From: Eutypella sp. D-1
Taxonomy: Eukaryota; Ascomycota; Sordariomycetes; Xylariales; Diatrypaceae
Direction of reading: 5' to 3'
DNA length: 64,000 bases
NCBI GenBank assembly: GCA_023313575.1
Contig: JAJTTP010000009.1
Location: forward strand, 1,612,001-1,676,000
This document shows, one piece after another, positions 1 to 11,054 of this stretch (within the stretch, counting starts at the first letter, position 1; every line of letters starts with the position of its first letter). The notes under the pieces are model-generated. The model saw only the letters and a program-made list of their open reading frames with translations, ran no database searches and had not been told where the DNA came from. The translations under genes and the position numbers were made by a program.

Positions 1-1450
1 TGACAACTACCATAAGAAGTCAAGTTCTACACCTTCAAGTCAACTCACTCACCATTTCCTTTTCTACCTTGGCTACACTGCTAAACAGGTACGGTATTAC
101 AAAACTAAGACTAACATTAAGTGAATCGACCCTAAACACCTACGAATCAATCGATTGAGTAATTGACTGAGATGTGCTTGTAGTTCGGGCTTGTTTTACC
201 GCAAGCGAAAAAAAAATGCCGGTTGGGCTCTGATTTAATTGAATCAGGGGTGCGCCCCCCTCATATCGTACTACCTAGGTACACATATGATTCAACTTCA
301 TGGAGTAACGAAACACATCTGGTTCCTGCTTAAAACAGTTCGTAGAGAAAGGACCGATATCGAGCGGCAATGATCGGGGGCAAAGTCTTCCTATATTCTC
401 TTCGTGGGCCGTTTGCCTGGAAGTGGTGGGCCTGAGCTCTCGGGCTGGGTACTTGCCTGCAAGTTGCCGATATATCGACATAATACTTCGACACAATATC
501 TTTAAATGTGTGAATAATTACCGATGCATTACATCTAGTTGTTGAGGGCATACTTGCTATATCTATACCTGTATAGTAACCTATATACCTACAATAGGTA
601 TCTAGATAGGTACCTGCCTAACACCAGACGGTAGGAAGTAGAGCCCACACCGGGCTGGTTGCACCTAGACATATGTAGGCAGGTGTCCGCCCGTGTGTAA
701 ACACCCAGGCGAGGAAGCAACAAACTGTATTAGCACAGGTCCTTCCTTGCCTGCGTTTGTTTACTCAATGTAGGCATTTTACGTATCCTGCCTACATAGG
801 ATAGGTAGGTATGTATGTATATAGCATGTGTGACCATATGGGCTCTGGAATGCTCGTATGGTCCTTTCGTCCCATGTTAAGTGAGTTCGATGTAATTAAT
901 TACAATAAGTACCCAGGCGTTCAGGTACCCCAGAGATAATAAGGCACTTAGAGGAAGACTGTTTGCTTCAAGTTGATGGTTAGGTAGAATACATATGGGT
1001 TAGTGAATACCTACAGAAAGGGTGTCACACAAATCTCGATGTCCCGTCCTGTTTGCGAAAGCCTGTGATATAAGTCGGGTACGACCTGCAACTCTACGAT
1101 TCAATACAATTACCTCAATGCATTTCTTATTTCCCAGTTACTTTCCTGTGTATTCCATTAAAAAGGTGCCCAGGTGTCTAAGTGGCCAGACGGGTATCGT
1201 CCCTTCCATATTGTCCTTACCTTCCTAACTTCATATATCGGTACCTTCCCCCTTTGAGGCAGCTACAGCCCATCGAAGCTTCCATAACAACTTTATCCAG
1301 GTTAATGTTAATATTGAATGCGCCTGCCGCACCTTCCTTGATTCCTTAAATCTAAGAGCTGTTCATCGTTGTCAGGTAGCTACACCCCGCCATAATAATT
1401 GCTTAGGTAGAAAAGCCAATTTGACTGGGCATAGGTCCCTCTTCTTCACC
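1..1450. other. intergenic, no gene seen
   Basis: AT-rich non-coding DNA upstream of the DUF726 gene. It holds several short TACCTA/TAGGTA tracts (about 540-640 and 770-820) of the kind scattered through the other intergenic regions of this window. The open frames here are short, lack recognisable protein sequence and mostly begin at non-ATG codons. The last 200 bases or so before 1451 are presumably promoter and 5' leader of the next gene. Confidence 0.6.
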
Positions 1451-4042
1451 ATGTCTCTCTCTTTATCATCAGCATCGTCAGGAGACGAAGGAGACGACAC
1501 CATGGGACGCAACAACAACGCGGCGCGCGCTCAACCCAGACGGGTAGAGCTCGATATGAGTGCCATCATGAACATGGACCAGAAGAATTCACTTCAGCTC
1601 CTCCTCAATTCCATCCTCGAAGATATGCAAAAGGAGCTGCGAGACGTCTTCGACAACCTGGGTGATGGCTACGATGAATCCGAGGAAGGAATCAAGGCTC
1701 CCAAGATAACATGCTGTTCCATTCCCAACCCCCGCAGTGCCAAATATCAGGATCTGTCTAGCGACAAGGGAAATACCACTGAGAACCACAGTCAAGCCCC
1801 GAGGAAGACGTTGTCTACTGGTGCACCTGCTGCTCCACCGACTATCCCTCGATCCATGGAGGAGGCAATCCAATTGTCCGGAAAGACAATGAAGGAAACC
1901 AGAATCTCGAGCCTCTCTGATCTTAAGAGAGACGCCCTGGGGGCTTTCGGGAAATGGCGTGCCAATGTACAGCGGAAAGTTGGAGACATGATCATCAGGG
2001 GCGGTGGCTCTGCTGGTCTTCCTGCCGGTCAAGGACCGCAGCAGCCCACGAGTGCCATCAGACGTCCAACTAGGATCCCCCCAGAGCAAGGCGCAAAGAG
2101 AATAAACGGTGAGAGAAACCCCCAAATTAGCATCATACCTTCTCGGAACAATATGCTGCTATGTGTTATATGCCCTTAGCCCTACGTTCCATTCCAAATC
2201 CCTCAAACCCGTGCCCCTGAGACCTACATTCCTAAGCTTTTCTCCCGTCGTACGTCCATATTACCAAGCGGATTGAATATGGCACCGATTACTATGAATT
2301 GGGAGATCCCATGTCAAGAGTGTAGCTGACAAGGAAGTTTAGCAAACGATCCTGGTGTCCAAGCATCCAACGATGCCGCGATCCACTTCTATCCAGCGGC
2401 GCCCACCGGCCTCTGCAACCTGCCCAAAGAGAAGCGGGCAATTATGCTGCATTCGATTATGCTTCTCCTTATCGGCTTCGATAATTACGCATCGTACTCG
2501 AGACGCCTCCTGCTCCATCTTGCGAGCTCGCTGAGAGTCCCCGCCCATGTTCTAGCGCAAGACGAGGCAAGACTGGCGGGTGGCTTAGCCCAAATTGTGA
2601 AGGGCATCCCTCCAGAGCTGATTATTCAGAAACGAGCCGAACAGGGAAGATCGTCGCGGCGAAACAAGGGCGGACAAAATAACGTCAACACAAATGTGAG
2701 CGTCAGCGTGAACGCGAGCGCGAGCGCGATTGTGCCTATCCACGAATGCACTGGCATTCTTGCCGCGCCCCTTGTGGCAGCTGGGATCGGATCGGTCTTC
2801 GGAGGCTACATCGGGCTTGGATCGGCCACGACAGCTTTGCTGTTGGGAAGCATGGCCGAGAGTGCTGTCACTGTCGGCTCCCTGTTTGGCTTATATGGTG
2901 GCCGACCAGGTGGCAAGACGATGAACTTATTTGCGAAGGATATACAGGATTTCGCGATGCTGCCTCTCCATGGATCGACAGAACCTGGTGTCACTGATCC
3001 TAAGGACGTTGCCCCCGAGGACAGACGATTGCGAGTTGCCATCGGCATCGGTGGCTGGCTCACGCAGGAGGACAACAGCATTATGGCGCCGTGGCAGATT
3101 ATGGGCTCGCAGAACGAGGTGTATGCCCTGAGGCTCGAGGTCGAGGCTATGGAGAATGTGGGGACTGCTTTGTCCGAGGTAGTGAAATGTGCTGGTTGGA
3201 GCCATGCGAAGGAAGAGATCATGTCTCGCGCACTAAACGAGCACCCTTGTATCCCACTCGAACAACAGGTCAAGGGTTTCCCGGTTTTCGCCAGCCTGGG
3301 CCATTGCCTATGGCCCGCTGATCTGCTGAAAGCCAGCAAGATAATCGACAATCCATGGTGTGTCGGCGAAGTTCGTGCTGAAAAAGCCGGGCTGGTCTTG
3401 GCCGAAGCACTCGTCAACAAAGTTCAAGGTGAGAGGGGCGTTACACTCATCGGGTACAGTCTAGGCGCCCGCGTCATCTATGCCTGTCTCACGGCGCTTG
3501 TGGAAAAGCGCCACTTTGGCCTGGTAGAGAACGTGGTCCTGATAGGAGCACCTTGTCCGAGCGAGATGCGTGTGTGGGCAGCCATGAGGTGTGCTGTCAC
3601 GGGTCGCCTGGTCAACGTCTATTCGAAGAACGATTACCTCCTTGGGTTCTTGTGTCGCAACACCTCGTGGACGTACGGTGTGGCAGGCCTGCAGAAGATA
3701 CAGGGCGTTTCTGGCGTCGAGAACCTCGACGTGAGTGGCTTCCTCAAGAGCCATGATCATTACCGCTACCTTGTGGGCACGATCCTTAAACAACTTTCTT
3801 GGGACGATGTCGACTATACCCAGGTCGCCAGAGACGAGGCCATTTTAGCCCAGATCGTGGCTCGACATGACCAAGTGGACCGGGAACGCGCCACAAAGGC
3901 AGCCATGGAACCGCTGACAGCCCAGGTGAACCGTACGCCACTGAGTGAATCCACCCGTACAAATGAATCGCCCCGGCAAAGACACAAAGAAAACCGGAGG
4001 GGGGGTGGAAGACGACCAGGCCGCGGAAGGGCGAGGAAGTAG
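1451..4042 (+). CDS. DUF726 family alpha/beta hydrolase (TMCO4 / yeast Mil1-like)
   Basis: Two exons, 1451-2108 and 2343-4042, give 785 aa. The intron (GTGAGA...TTTAG) joins in phase 1 and restores a continuous frame (…AND…IHFYPAAPTGLCNLPKEKR). The C-terminal half is a DUF726 hydrolase domain. Its nucleophile elbow is GYSLGAR with Ser592, and likely catalytic partners are Asp650 (in SKNDYL) and His690 or His692 (in SHDHYR). A Gly/Ala-rich hydrophobic region at about residues 357-410 is probably membrane-associated. The N-terminal 220 residues are polar and poorly conserved, and the C-terminus is Arg/Gly-rich (about 25 residues). In the family, yeast Mil1/Yfl034w is a putative membrane-associated lipase that binds the AP-1 medium adaptin, and human TMCO4 is the homolog; the substrate here is inferred only. 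ATG 1451 (context ttcaccATG) is chosen; an in-frame ATG at 1502 is an alternative. Confidence 0.9.
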
Positions 4043-6628
4043 AGCGGAATACTTGGCCGGGCAACACATCATATACTAGGGCTCTTATCGATATCGCTAG
4101 GAAATATTATTCGACAGAGATTATCCAATGAGAGGTACGCACAAAAGGGGGGAGGATATGCTTATATCTCGTTATGCTTTAAATCTAGCATTGCTCCAGG
4201 TGTTGAGGAGAATGGTCTCTATTGTCTGTATTCTGTTCGGGTGTTAGGAGGTTGTTGCTACTACTTATTGGCTTGGCGTGCAAGATACCGTTAAGGGGGG
4301 GGGGGGTGTTTCGCGAAAGATCGCATTGATGGACAAAAGGTTTACTCTGCTCTACACCATATAGCTTATAACCGATTGCGCATCCACAAAGTATTTCGTA
4401 GCTACAGGTGTGAATGTGACAGTGACAGTAATCGCGTCTGGTCGACACACCAGGCAGACTTATGACAATATCGTCATCAAGTTTTGGGGAGACCAATAAC
4501 CGTTGCCAGGAGGCCCCGTTCCTGTTCCTGTTAGCATTGCATCACCTTCCTTTTTTTCCCCTCTTGAGGGGAAGTTTGGGCCGGATCCTCAACCATCGGC
4601 GGACGGCCCGATCGAAGAGAGAACGTCGGTTCGGAAAACTCCGCCCCCCCCCTTCCCGTCTCCGTTTTCCGTTCTCCGAGCCGAACCGAAATGTTCTACT
4701 TAGCTACGCACGCACGCACCCATCCATGCATGTTGTGGTATGCCCGACGGGCGGGGGTCGCGGGGCTCGTTTTTAAGCAGCTAGCTGTCAGGGCCGTCAC
4801 GTTGTCAAGCTGCTGACGACTTCCTGCTTATAAAGGGTTAAGCATGAGGGGACTTTGTGACCTTGTCTACCCCCCCCCCCCTTGCCTATGATCGTCCCGG
4901 TGCGGGTGGGTGGACGAGCGTGGTCATGCAATTTCACACCCCCCCGACTCGACCCTGATGGATGAGCGAGCGGCCTCTTACGAGCATACATGATGATAAC
5001 TCCGTAGAATCTGGGGGCAGAGGAGATAGATGAAGGGGGGAGATAGTGATGGGCCCCGGCTCCGGTATGAAATGCGCATTTCACCCGGGAGTCGAATGCT
5101 TGTGTCCACTGTCGTCGTCATCGATGGATCTTAAAAGATGGATGGATTGACTTACACTACGAAGACGCCTGCCTCCTCCTTTTCCCCTATGCCTATCTCC
5201 TATGTTCGTTAATAATTGTCAAACGCTCGGTCTTTTTCTATTTTGAAAAGTCGATCGATTTGATAGCCGATAAGTCTCCCTTTGGCATTGACTACAAATC
5301 ATACCTCATCAGACTTCCCGGTCATATGTCTCCCCAGTATTTGCCTCGAGAACCACGTATGAAATAGGGAGACTGGGAATAGGGGGTGGATGGAACTCAC
5401 CTTGGCACCAAGCAGCTAACTTGAACGGTTCCTAAGCAGCTGGAATGAAGCCAATCAGGTGTTCTCCCGAGCTCCTCCCGATATTCACAGGTACGTATGT
5501 AGGCGGTTTAGGGTGGCAGGGAAGGCTACAAGTAATAACATGGAAGTTAAGTTAAGCCCGGTACTTACCTGTCTTTTGATGTGTTGCGGGACATCCATTC
5601 CCCCTTGCCCTAGTGCTCTTCAGCATAACACATTCTTGGCTGCCGGGCTCCGTTATTGATATGCAGGTAAGGTGACAGTGCTACTTCCCGTCACTTTACG
5701 CACGCAACTACAGGTTCCAAAATCATACATGATTGATGAAGTAAAGAAAGAAGAGCCTTTGCCCAAATGCCGCCCCCCAACTTGCATCTGGGTTGCTACC
5801 TAGGGCGGACAATCGGCCGGTAAAGTAGTCCGAGTCCGAGCTAGTCCCGACCGAGACTGACCCGAGACCTGGATAGACTGAGCCGATAGCCATACACCTA
5901 AGTACTTAAGTACATAGGTATATGCTGTACGTACATATGGAGATACCTCCTGCGCTACTATAAGACATTGCATTGCAGTGGTATTCACAATTGTCTCGCA
6001 TCACTGCAGGCACTTAGGTAGGTATATAACCAAGTACTAATATCCTTACATTGGTCAGCAGTAAGATCCAGCTTCGTCGCTATTGGAACCTCATAGTTGA
6101 ACTTATAACCAGGTGCATACATAGGGTCAGTCGTACGTAAATACGTACGTACTCTATTCGTTGCTTTATATACCCGGGTAGTTCATTTATTTGTACACTA
6201 TAGGGCCTGTATTAACAGTATTAACAACCTTATTAGCATCTTCCTAGGGAGGTAGTTAGCCTGGAGGTCTCGCCTAGCACGTCGATCTGGTGGGAATTTT
6301 TTTTGGTTTTCTTTTGTTATATCCATTAGGCTATTGTCTACTACTTCCCTTTCTCTTGTGTTCGATATTATACTCGCTTTGCTTTTTGTTTCGGCTTTAA
6401 TTTAGTATTCATTATTAGCGCCTACGTTATCCCTATCGTCTCGAGCTCCAGCGGCAAACCCGCCCGCAATCGCAGCAGCCGCAAGCTGCACCTAAAGTAG
6501 CAGCAGCACGTATAAACATAAAACTCCTCGTCAACTCGTCTCCTCTGGTCTTTCGCCCATCTTTTGTTGACTTAAATCAATTTTTTTTCGTCGATTGTAT
6601 ATAATATTCCGCGCAGACGGAATCGCGC
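4043..6628. other. intergenic, no gene seen
   Basis: About 2.6 kb between two genes on the same strand. Notable are a 12-base G run at 4295-4306, a 12-base C run at 4870-4881, scattered TACCTA/TAGGTA tracts (5880-6020) and a T-rich stretch at 6295-6420. The last of these is probably part of the promoter or leader of the methyltransferase gene. No conserved coding sequence was recognised on either strand. Confidence 0.55.
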
Positions 6629-8525
6629 ATGGCCGACGACGTGCGCATGGACGTGGACGCGGCCGTCACCACTGCCTCCGCGATGGCCGGGACATCCGGG
6701 GCCGGGCCTAGCAGCGCCCCGATCCACGCGGGGAACCCACAAAGTCCGGCGCAGCAGCTTCAGGATGGGGAGGAAGGGGCCCAGGGGGACGAGGACGCGG
6801 AGATGAACGTCATCAACACCCTCGAGGTGGACTCGGAACGCGCCGACAACGATTCGTCTCTCGGATCGGACATTTCCTCGTGCGTATCCCCATCGCAACC
6901 CAGTCTGTCCATGCTTGCCGTTAGCGCTGGTGACGCCGCAGCACTCAATTGTGCGGCGCGATAGGCGCGCATCAGGGGGGACGCATATGTGTTCTTTGAT
7001 CTATGTACATGACGACATGGCTAACCACGCGCGACGGCGATCCGTGTTCTGCAGCATGTTGACTTCGGTGAAGAGCCGCGCGCTTGCGGTAATCTATCAG
7101 AATGGGAGGAGGTATCAAGCCTCGAGCAGTTTATACCATTTACCAAATGACATCGTAAGAGCGCATTTTTTATATCTTATATCCTACCGTCACCCCCCCC
7201 CCCCCGGCCCCCGGACGACTGCCCCTTTCTTTGTGTGACGGGGACATGTATATATAAGCCCATATATACATATGTGTGATACAGTTAGGCTCATGCGCCG
7301 CCCATATGTTCGTGGCCTTCGTGTAGGAAGAAATGGACCGCCTGGAACTGCAACACCTCATCTGGGTAGAGATCATGGGCGGGCGACATTATCTCGCACC
7401 ATTACATCAGATTGATCATCTAACCCACGCCCTCGACGTGGGGACTGGAACTGGGAGTACGTCCTCTTTCGTTTCTGCTCCCCCTTTCCCCCTTTCCCCC
7501 TTTCTTCCCTCGCACATGCGGCAGATTAGGAATGCATAGGACGGGGCAGGCTTGTACGGAGACATGTTTGTTAAAAACCACCACCCCGTTTTTCTTAGAC
7601 TGGGCGATAGACTTCGCGAACATGCACCCTGAGGTCAAAGTGCTGGGGACGGACCTCAGTCCGATACAGCCCGACTACGTGCCGACCAACTGCGACTTCA
7701 TCATCGACGACGCGACGCACGAATGGAGCTTCGACCAGCGCTTCGACTACATCCACACCCGTACTCTCACCATGGGCATCGCCGACTGGGACAAGTTCGT
7801 CGATCAGGCGTATAACTTCTTACAGCCCGGGGGTATTCTCGAGCTACAGGTAAGCCATGTAACCTCTCTATCTTAATTAGATGAACCTCCCCCCCCCTCC
7901 TAACCCCCTATTTCTCTCCTCTCCACTCAGCGTAGGAGGAGATGGGCCACATCACACAGTAGGGACACGGGCTCACTCAGAATCGCATCGCGCGGCGCAA
8001 GCGAAACAGGAATGCCACTTCCCGCTAGACAGCCCGGACGGGACGCTGCGGGAGGGCGGGGCGCTATGGGCATGGGGGCGGAAGATGGTGGAAGTGTGCG
8101 GGCGGCTGGGGATCGACGCAAGGGCGTCGACGCGGCATGGGGAGCGGCTGCGACGGCGGGGGTTCCGGGCCGTCGAGGAGCACGCGCTGCCGTGCCCGCT
8201 GGGGCCGTGGGCGCGCGGCCAGCGCCAGAAGCGCCTCGGCTGGATGGCCCGCAAGGACCTCTACGAGGGCATCGACGGCATCAGCCGCCGCCTCTTCTCC
8301 CTGATGGGCGAACCCGACCGCGAGATCGACACCTTCCTCGCCCGCTGCAAGGACGAGCTCATGGACCCGGATGTCCACGCCATCATGTGCCTGTGAGTCT
8401 TATTCTTTTTTTCGTTCTTCCTCATCCTCACTGCCCATGTCGGACCGCATACGTTTTACGGTAGGTTGGTTACTAACATCATTGCCAGGGATATTGTATG
8501 GGGACAGCGACCATACGACTCATAG
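6629..8525 (+). CDS. LaeA-like (UMTA family) SAM-dependent methyltransferase
   Basis: Six exons: 6629-6879, 7055-7154, 7327-7456, 7599-7849, 8010-8392 and 8465-8525. All five introns are phase-consistent and the product is 391 aa. The N-terminal 84 residues are acidic, Ala/Gly-rich and probably disordered. Exons 2-3 give the usual family lead-in (YQNGRRY, LPNDIEEMDRLELQH). The SAM-binding motif I is LDVGTGTGNWAIDFA at about residues 152-166. It is followed by the acidic loop VLGTDLSPIQP, then FDYIHTRTL and the post-motif LQPGGILELQE. The family includes LaeA, a global regulator of secondary metabolism, and LaeA-like (Llm) proteins, as well as many stand-alone methyltransferases of unknown substrate. 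No biosynthetic cluster lies around this copy, so a pathway role cannot be assigned. It is convergent with COX11, with 252 bp between the stops. Confidence 0.88.
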
Positions 8526-8777
8526 TGGAACATGTGGCCCTTTCTTTTTCGGTTTATAATCCTGGGGGAGACTTATTCGGTGTATCAATATGACGCAGCC
8601 AGTGGAGCGGATGTAATAATATTTAAAGGGCCCGTCTAAAGTTGGCTGGCCTCCTATGCTGCTGGTGCTATGTTACGGTGTATATGAAGGATGATTCCCT
8701 CATAATTGAATAGATGAGTGAATGAATATATATACAGATCATTCTTAAGACAGAAGAATTCCTTTGCAGCTTCGTAT

Positions 8778-9849
8778 TCATTCCGTCGGTATCGATTTGA
8801 AGTTCCCGTTATTGTCGTATTTCGCCTCTGTGGAGGGGTATTAGAGATAGAAAGAATGTAAAGAAGGAAGGAAAAAAAACAACAACCATGGTAACGTGGG
8901 GGAAGAAGACGGAAGAGAACTCACTGAAAAAAGTATAGCTCAAGGTGACCTCGTTGACACCGCGCATGTTGAGGTCGTTGAGCATGTCCGGGTCGAGGTA
9001 GAAGAAGACGGGCATGTCGACGGTCTCGCCGGCATTGAGACGCTGCTCCTCGAAGCAGAAGCACTGGATCTTGCTGAAGTAGGGGGCGACCTGGGCGGGG
9101 GTGACGCTGTAGGTGGCGACGCCGATGATGTCAGAGTCACTACGGTTGGTGGCGGTGTAGAAAGCGAGGGCGGTCTCGCCCGGTAGCACGCGGACCTCTC
9201 GCTGCTGCGGCATGAATTTCCACGGCAGCACGTCCGACACCGACGCGTTGAACGTCACCCGTATCCGCGGCGCCGTCGTCACCGGTACCATCCGCGTCGA
9301 CGAGTCGACGTCCCCGCCCCCCGATCCCCCGTGCCCCGGCGCCCGCACCGGCTGTCCGCCCCACCCCGTCGTCTGGCAGATCATCTTGTACATCGGCACC
9401 GATCCGTACGAGAGTGCCACCGTGCCCAGGATCACGCTCAGAGAGTAGTTCCTACGTGAGAGAAAGAAGACCCCCTCGTGATATTAGAGACGAAGAAGGG
9501 TTCTGGAAAAGGGGAAGGGGGGGGTGGAGAGAATGGGCAGTCTAGCCTTGCCGCTTCATACATACATAGTAGTTCTGTTCTTGTACCTGTAATGCTGGCG
9601 CATGCGCTCCATGGAGGGCGCATGGGCGAAGGATGCTGCGTCGCCGCTGGCCTGCTGCTGTTGCTGCTTCGGGGCAGAGTTATTCGATATGCCCCTCCGG
9701 TGAGGTCGGAGTCGCGAGAACCGGCCCGTCATCATCGTCGTCTGTGGACCGTGCGCCGTTACTCGGAGACGGCGACACGATGCGCATGCCCACGACGACA
9801 GGGTGCCGGAACATAGCGTCCGCAGGGGCGCTAGTATGAGGTTGTTCAT
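8778..9849 (-). CDS. COX11: cytochrome c oxidase assembly protein Cox11 (CtaG family)
   Basis: Three exons on the minus strand, 9849-9587, 9451-8925 and 8827-8778, give 279 aa. Splice phases join HYR|NYSL and TFF|KAKYDNNGNF exactly as the family requires; the last exon is only 50 bases. The N-terminus is Arg/Ser-rich with no acidic residues, which fits a mitochondrial presequence, and a Gln-rich linker follows. The single membrane anchor is NYSLSVILGTVALSYG, followed by SVPMYKMICQTTGWGG. The copper-binding CFCF motif has Cys218 and Cys220, and the later FFYLDPD signature is present. Cox11 delivers copper to the CuB site of Cox1 in the mitochondrial inner membrane. An inserted Gly/His-rich loop after GGQPV is longer than usual. 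The model is confident; the start is the only upstream ATG that gives a presequence. Confidence 0.95.
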
Positions 9850-10808
9850 GGTTTTCTTCTGCTGCTTCTTTTTCTCTTTTCCCCTCCCCTTACCCTAGAA
9901 ATGCGACGACTGCAGGTCTATTGAGGTTGAAAGATACTACTACGTGTTGTATGTAAGTATCTTATATGGAAAGTAAGCAACCTGCTTTTTTATCTTCACA
10001 GCAACTCTAGGGGGTTCTTATCATGCAGGATGTCGAGGATGGTGCGGTTATCGAAAGGTTGAGTGAGGCTTTGGAGGGCTCCAAATTTATTTGTACATAC
10101 CCGGTAATTTGTACCGAGTTAAGTTACTTACGCCTACCGACTCCTACTTATGTACTTTATGTACCTAGATAGGCTTTCACCTAGCGGACGGTTAGGCGGG
10201 TCGGTTATTCCAGGGACTTACTAACAGCCCACCTTCGGGATCTGTACTTAGGTAAACCCCGGGACATTGGGCTTGTAGTACTTAGGAGGTATGTAAGGAG
10301 GTCCCTGTAGAGTAAGTACATACGTAGCCGAGTTACCTATTACCTCTTCCCTTTCCCCTTGACCACAGCTGGCTGGCTACTCAAGTATGCACTTAGGTAA
10401 TCAGCAACCTCACCTATATATAGCAAGGTAATATCTAACATGTCACGAAGTAAAACACAGATGGCTCATCGTCCGGTTGAAACATTTATAACACCGATTT
10501 AAACCCCTCTTTACAAGGGCTAGATAGATGGATAGATAGATAGATAAGCAATAGAAAGATATACACACCCCTAACCGAATAGTTACGATATTTACAAAAG
10601 AGAGAGCTGACTAGAACTGCCTAGGTATATATGCGTGTATAATATATGTATGTATGTATATTGGTGGAAGAAATGGAACAAATGAACCGATATGAGCTGA
10701 CGAGCTCGCGTATAAACTCCTGAAATCCTTCAGATATCCTTTCCTTGTCCCGAGCCCCCTTTGGTATCCCTTTCCCAGAACATAGTACAACGTGATAGAT
10801 AAGTATAC

Positions 10809-10909
10809 AAAAAGAAAAAAGAAAAAAGAAAAAAGAAAAAAGAAAAAAGAAAAAAGAAAAAAGAAAAAAGAAAAAAGAAAAAAGAAAAAAGAAAAAAGAA
10901 AAAAGAAAA
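10809..10909. repeat. (GAAAAAA)n heptamer microsatellite
   Basis: About 14 near-perfect copies of GAAAAAA run in a purine-only + strand tract. The tract continues into a degenerate GAAGAAGAA stretch up to about 10955. The period is seven, so this is not a coding triplet repeat. It lies between the 5' end of COX11 and the 3' end of the amine-oxidase-like gene. Confidence 0.95.
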
Positions 10910-11010
10910 CAGAGAAGAAGAAGAAGAACAAGAAAGGAAGGAGGAGAAGAAATGTGCAATTTGTGGCCATGACGTTGTTCCCGTGAACTTAGGTAGACCG
11001 ACCGGAAGTC

Positions 11011-11035
11011 CGATATATATATTATATATATATCG
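11011..11035. terminator. AT-rich near-palindrome in the 3' UTR of the amine-oxidase-like gene
   Basis: Twenty-five bases beginning and ending CGATATATAT…ATATATCG form an almost perfect inverted repeat. It lies 20 bp beyond the stop codon of the minus-strand gene that ends at 11055. It could act as a 3'-end efficiency element or hairpin; this is inferred from position and sequence only. Confidence 0.3.
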
Positions 11036-11054
11036 AACGGGGGAGCGGGCTCTT

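Larger units (their letters stand above)
9850..11054. other. intergenic, no gene seen
   Basis: This stretch is promoter side for COX11 and 3' side for the amine-oxidase-like gene. It holds TACCTA/TAGGTA tracts (10120-10330), a short GATA repeat (about 10520-10546), the GAAAAAA repeat annotated separately and an AT palindrome near 11011-11035. The long open frames over the A/G-rich repeat are low-complexity Lys/Phe artefacts. Confidence 0.55.

Noticed and set aside
1421..1450. Upstream extension of the DUF726 gene
   Set aside because: The extended frame begins at TTG, which is not a usual fungal start; ATG 1451 has a better context.
10809..10909. Possible CRISPR-like array
   Set aside because: It is a simple contiguous heptamer repeat without spacers, in a eukaryotic genome.
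10611..10986. Phe/Leu- and Lys/Arg-rich frames over the heptamer repeat
   Set aside because: Because the repeat unit is seven bases all frames stay open; the peptides are pure repeat translation.
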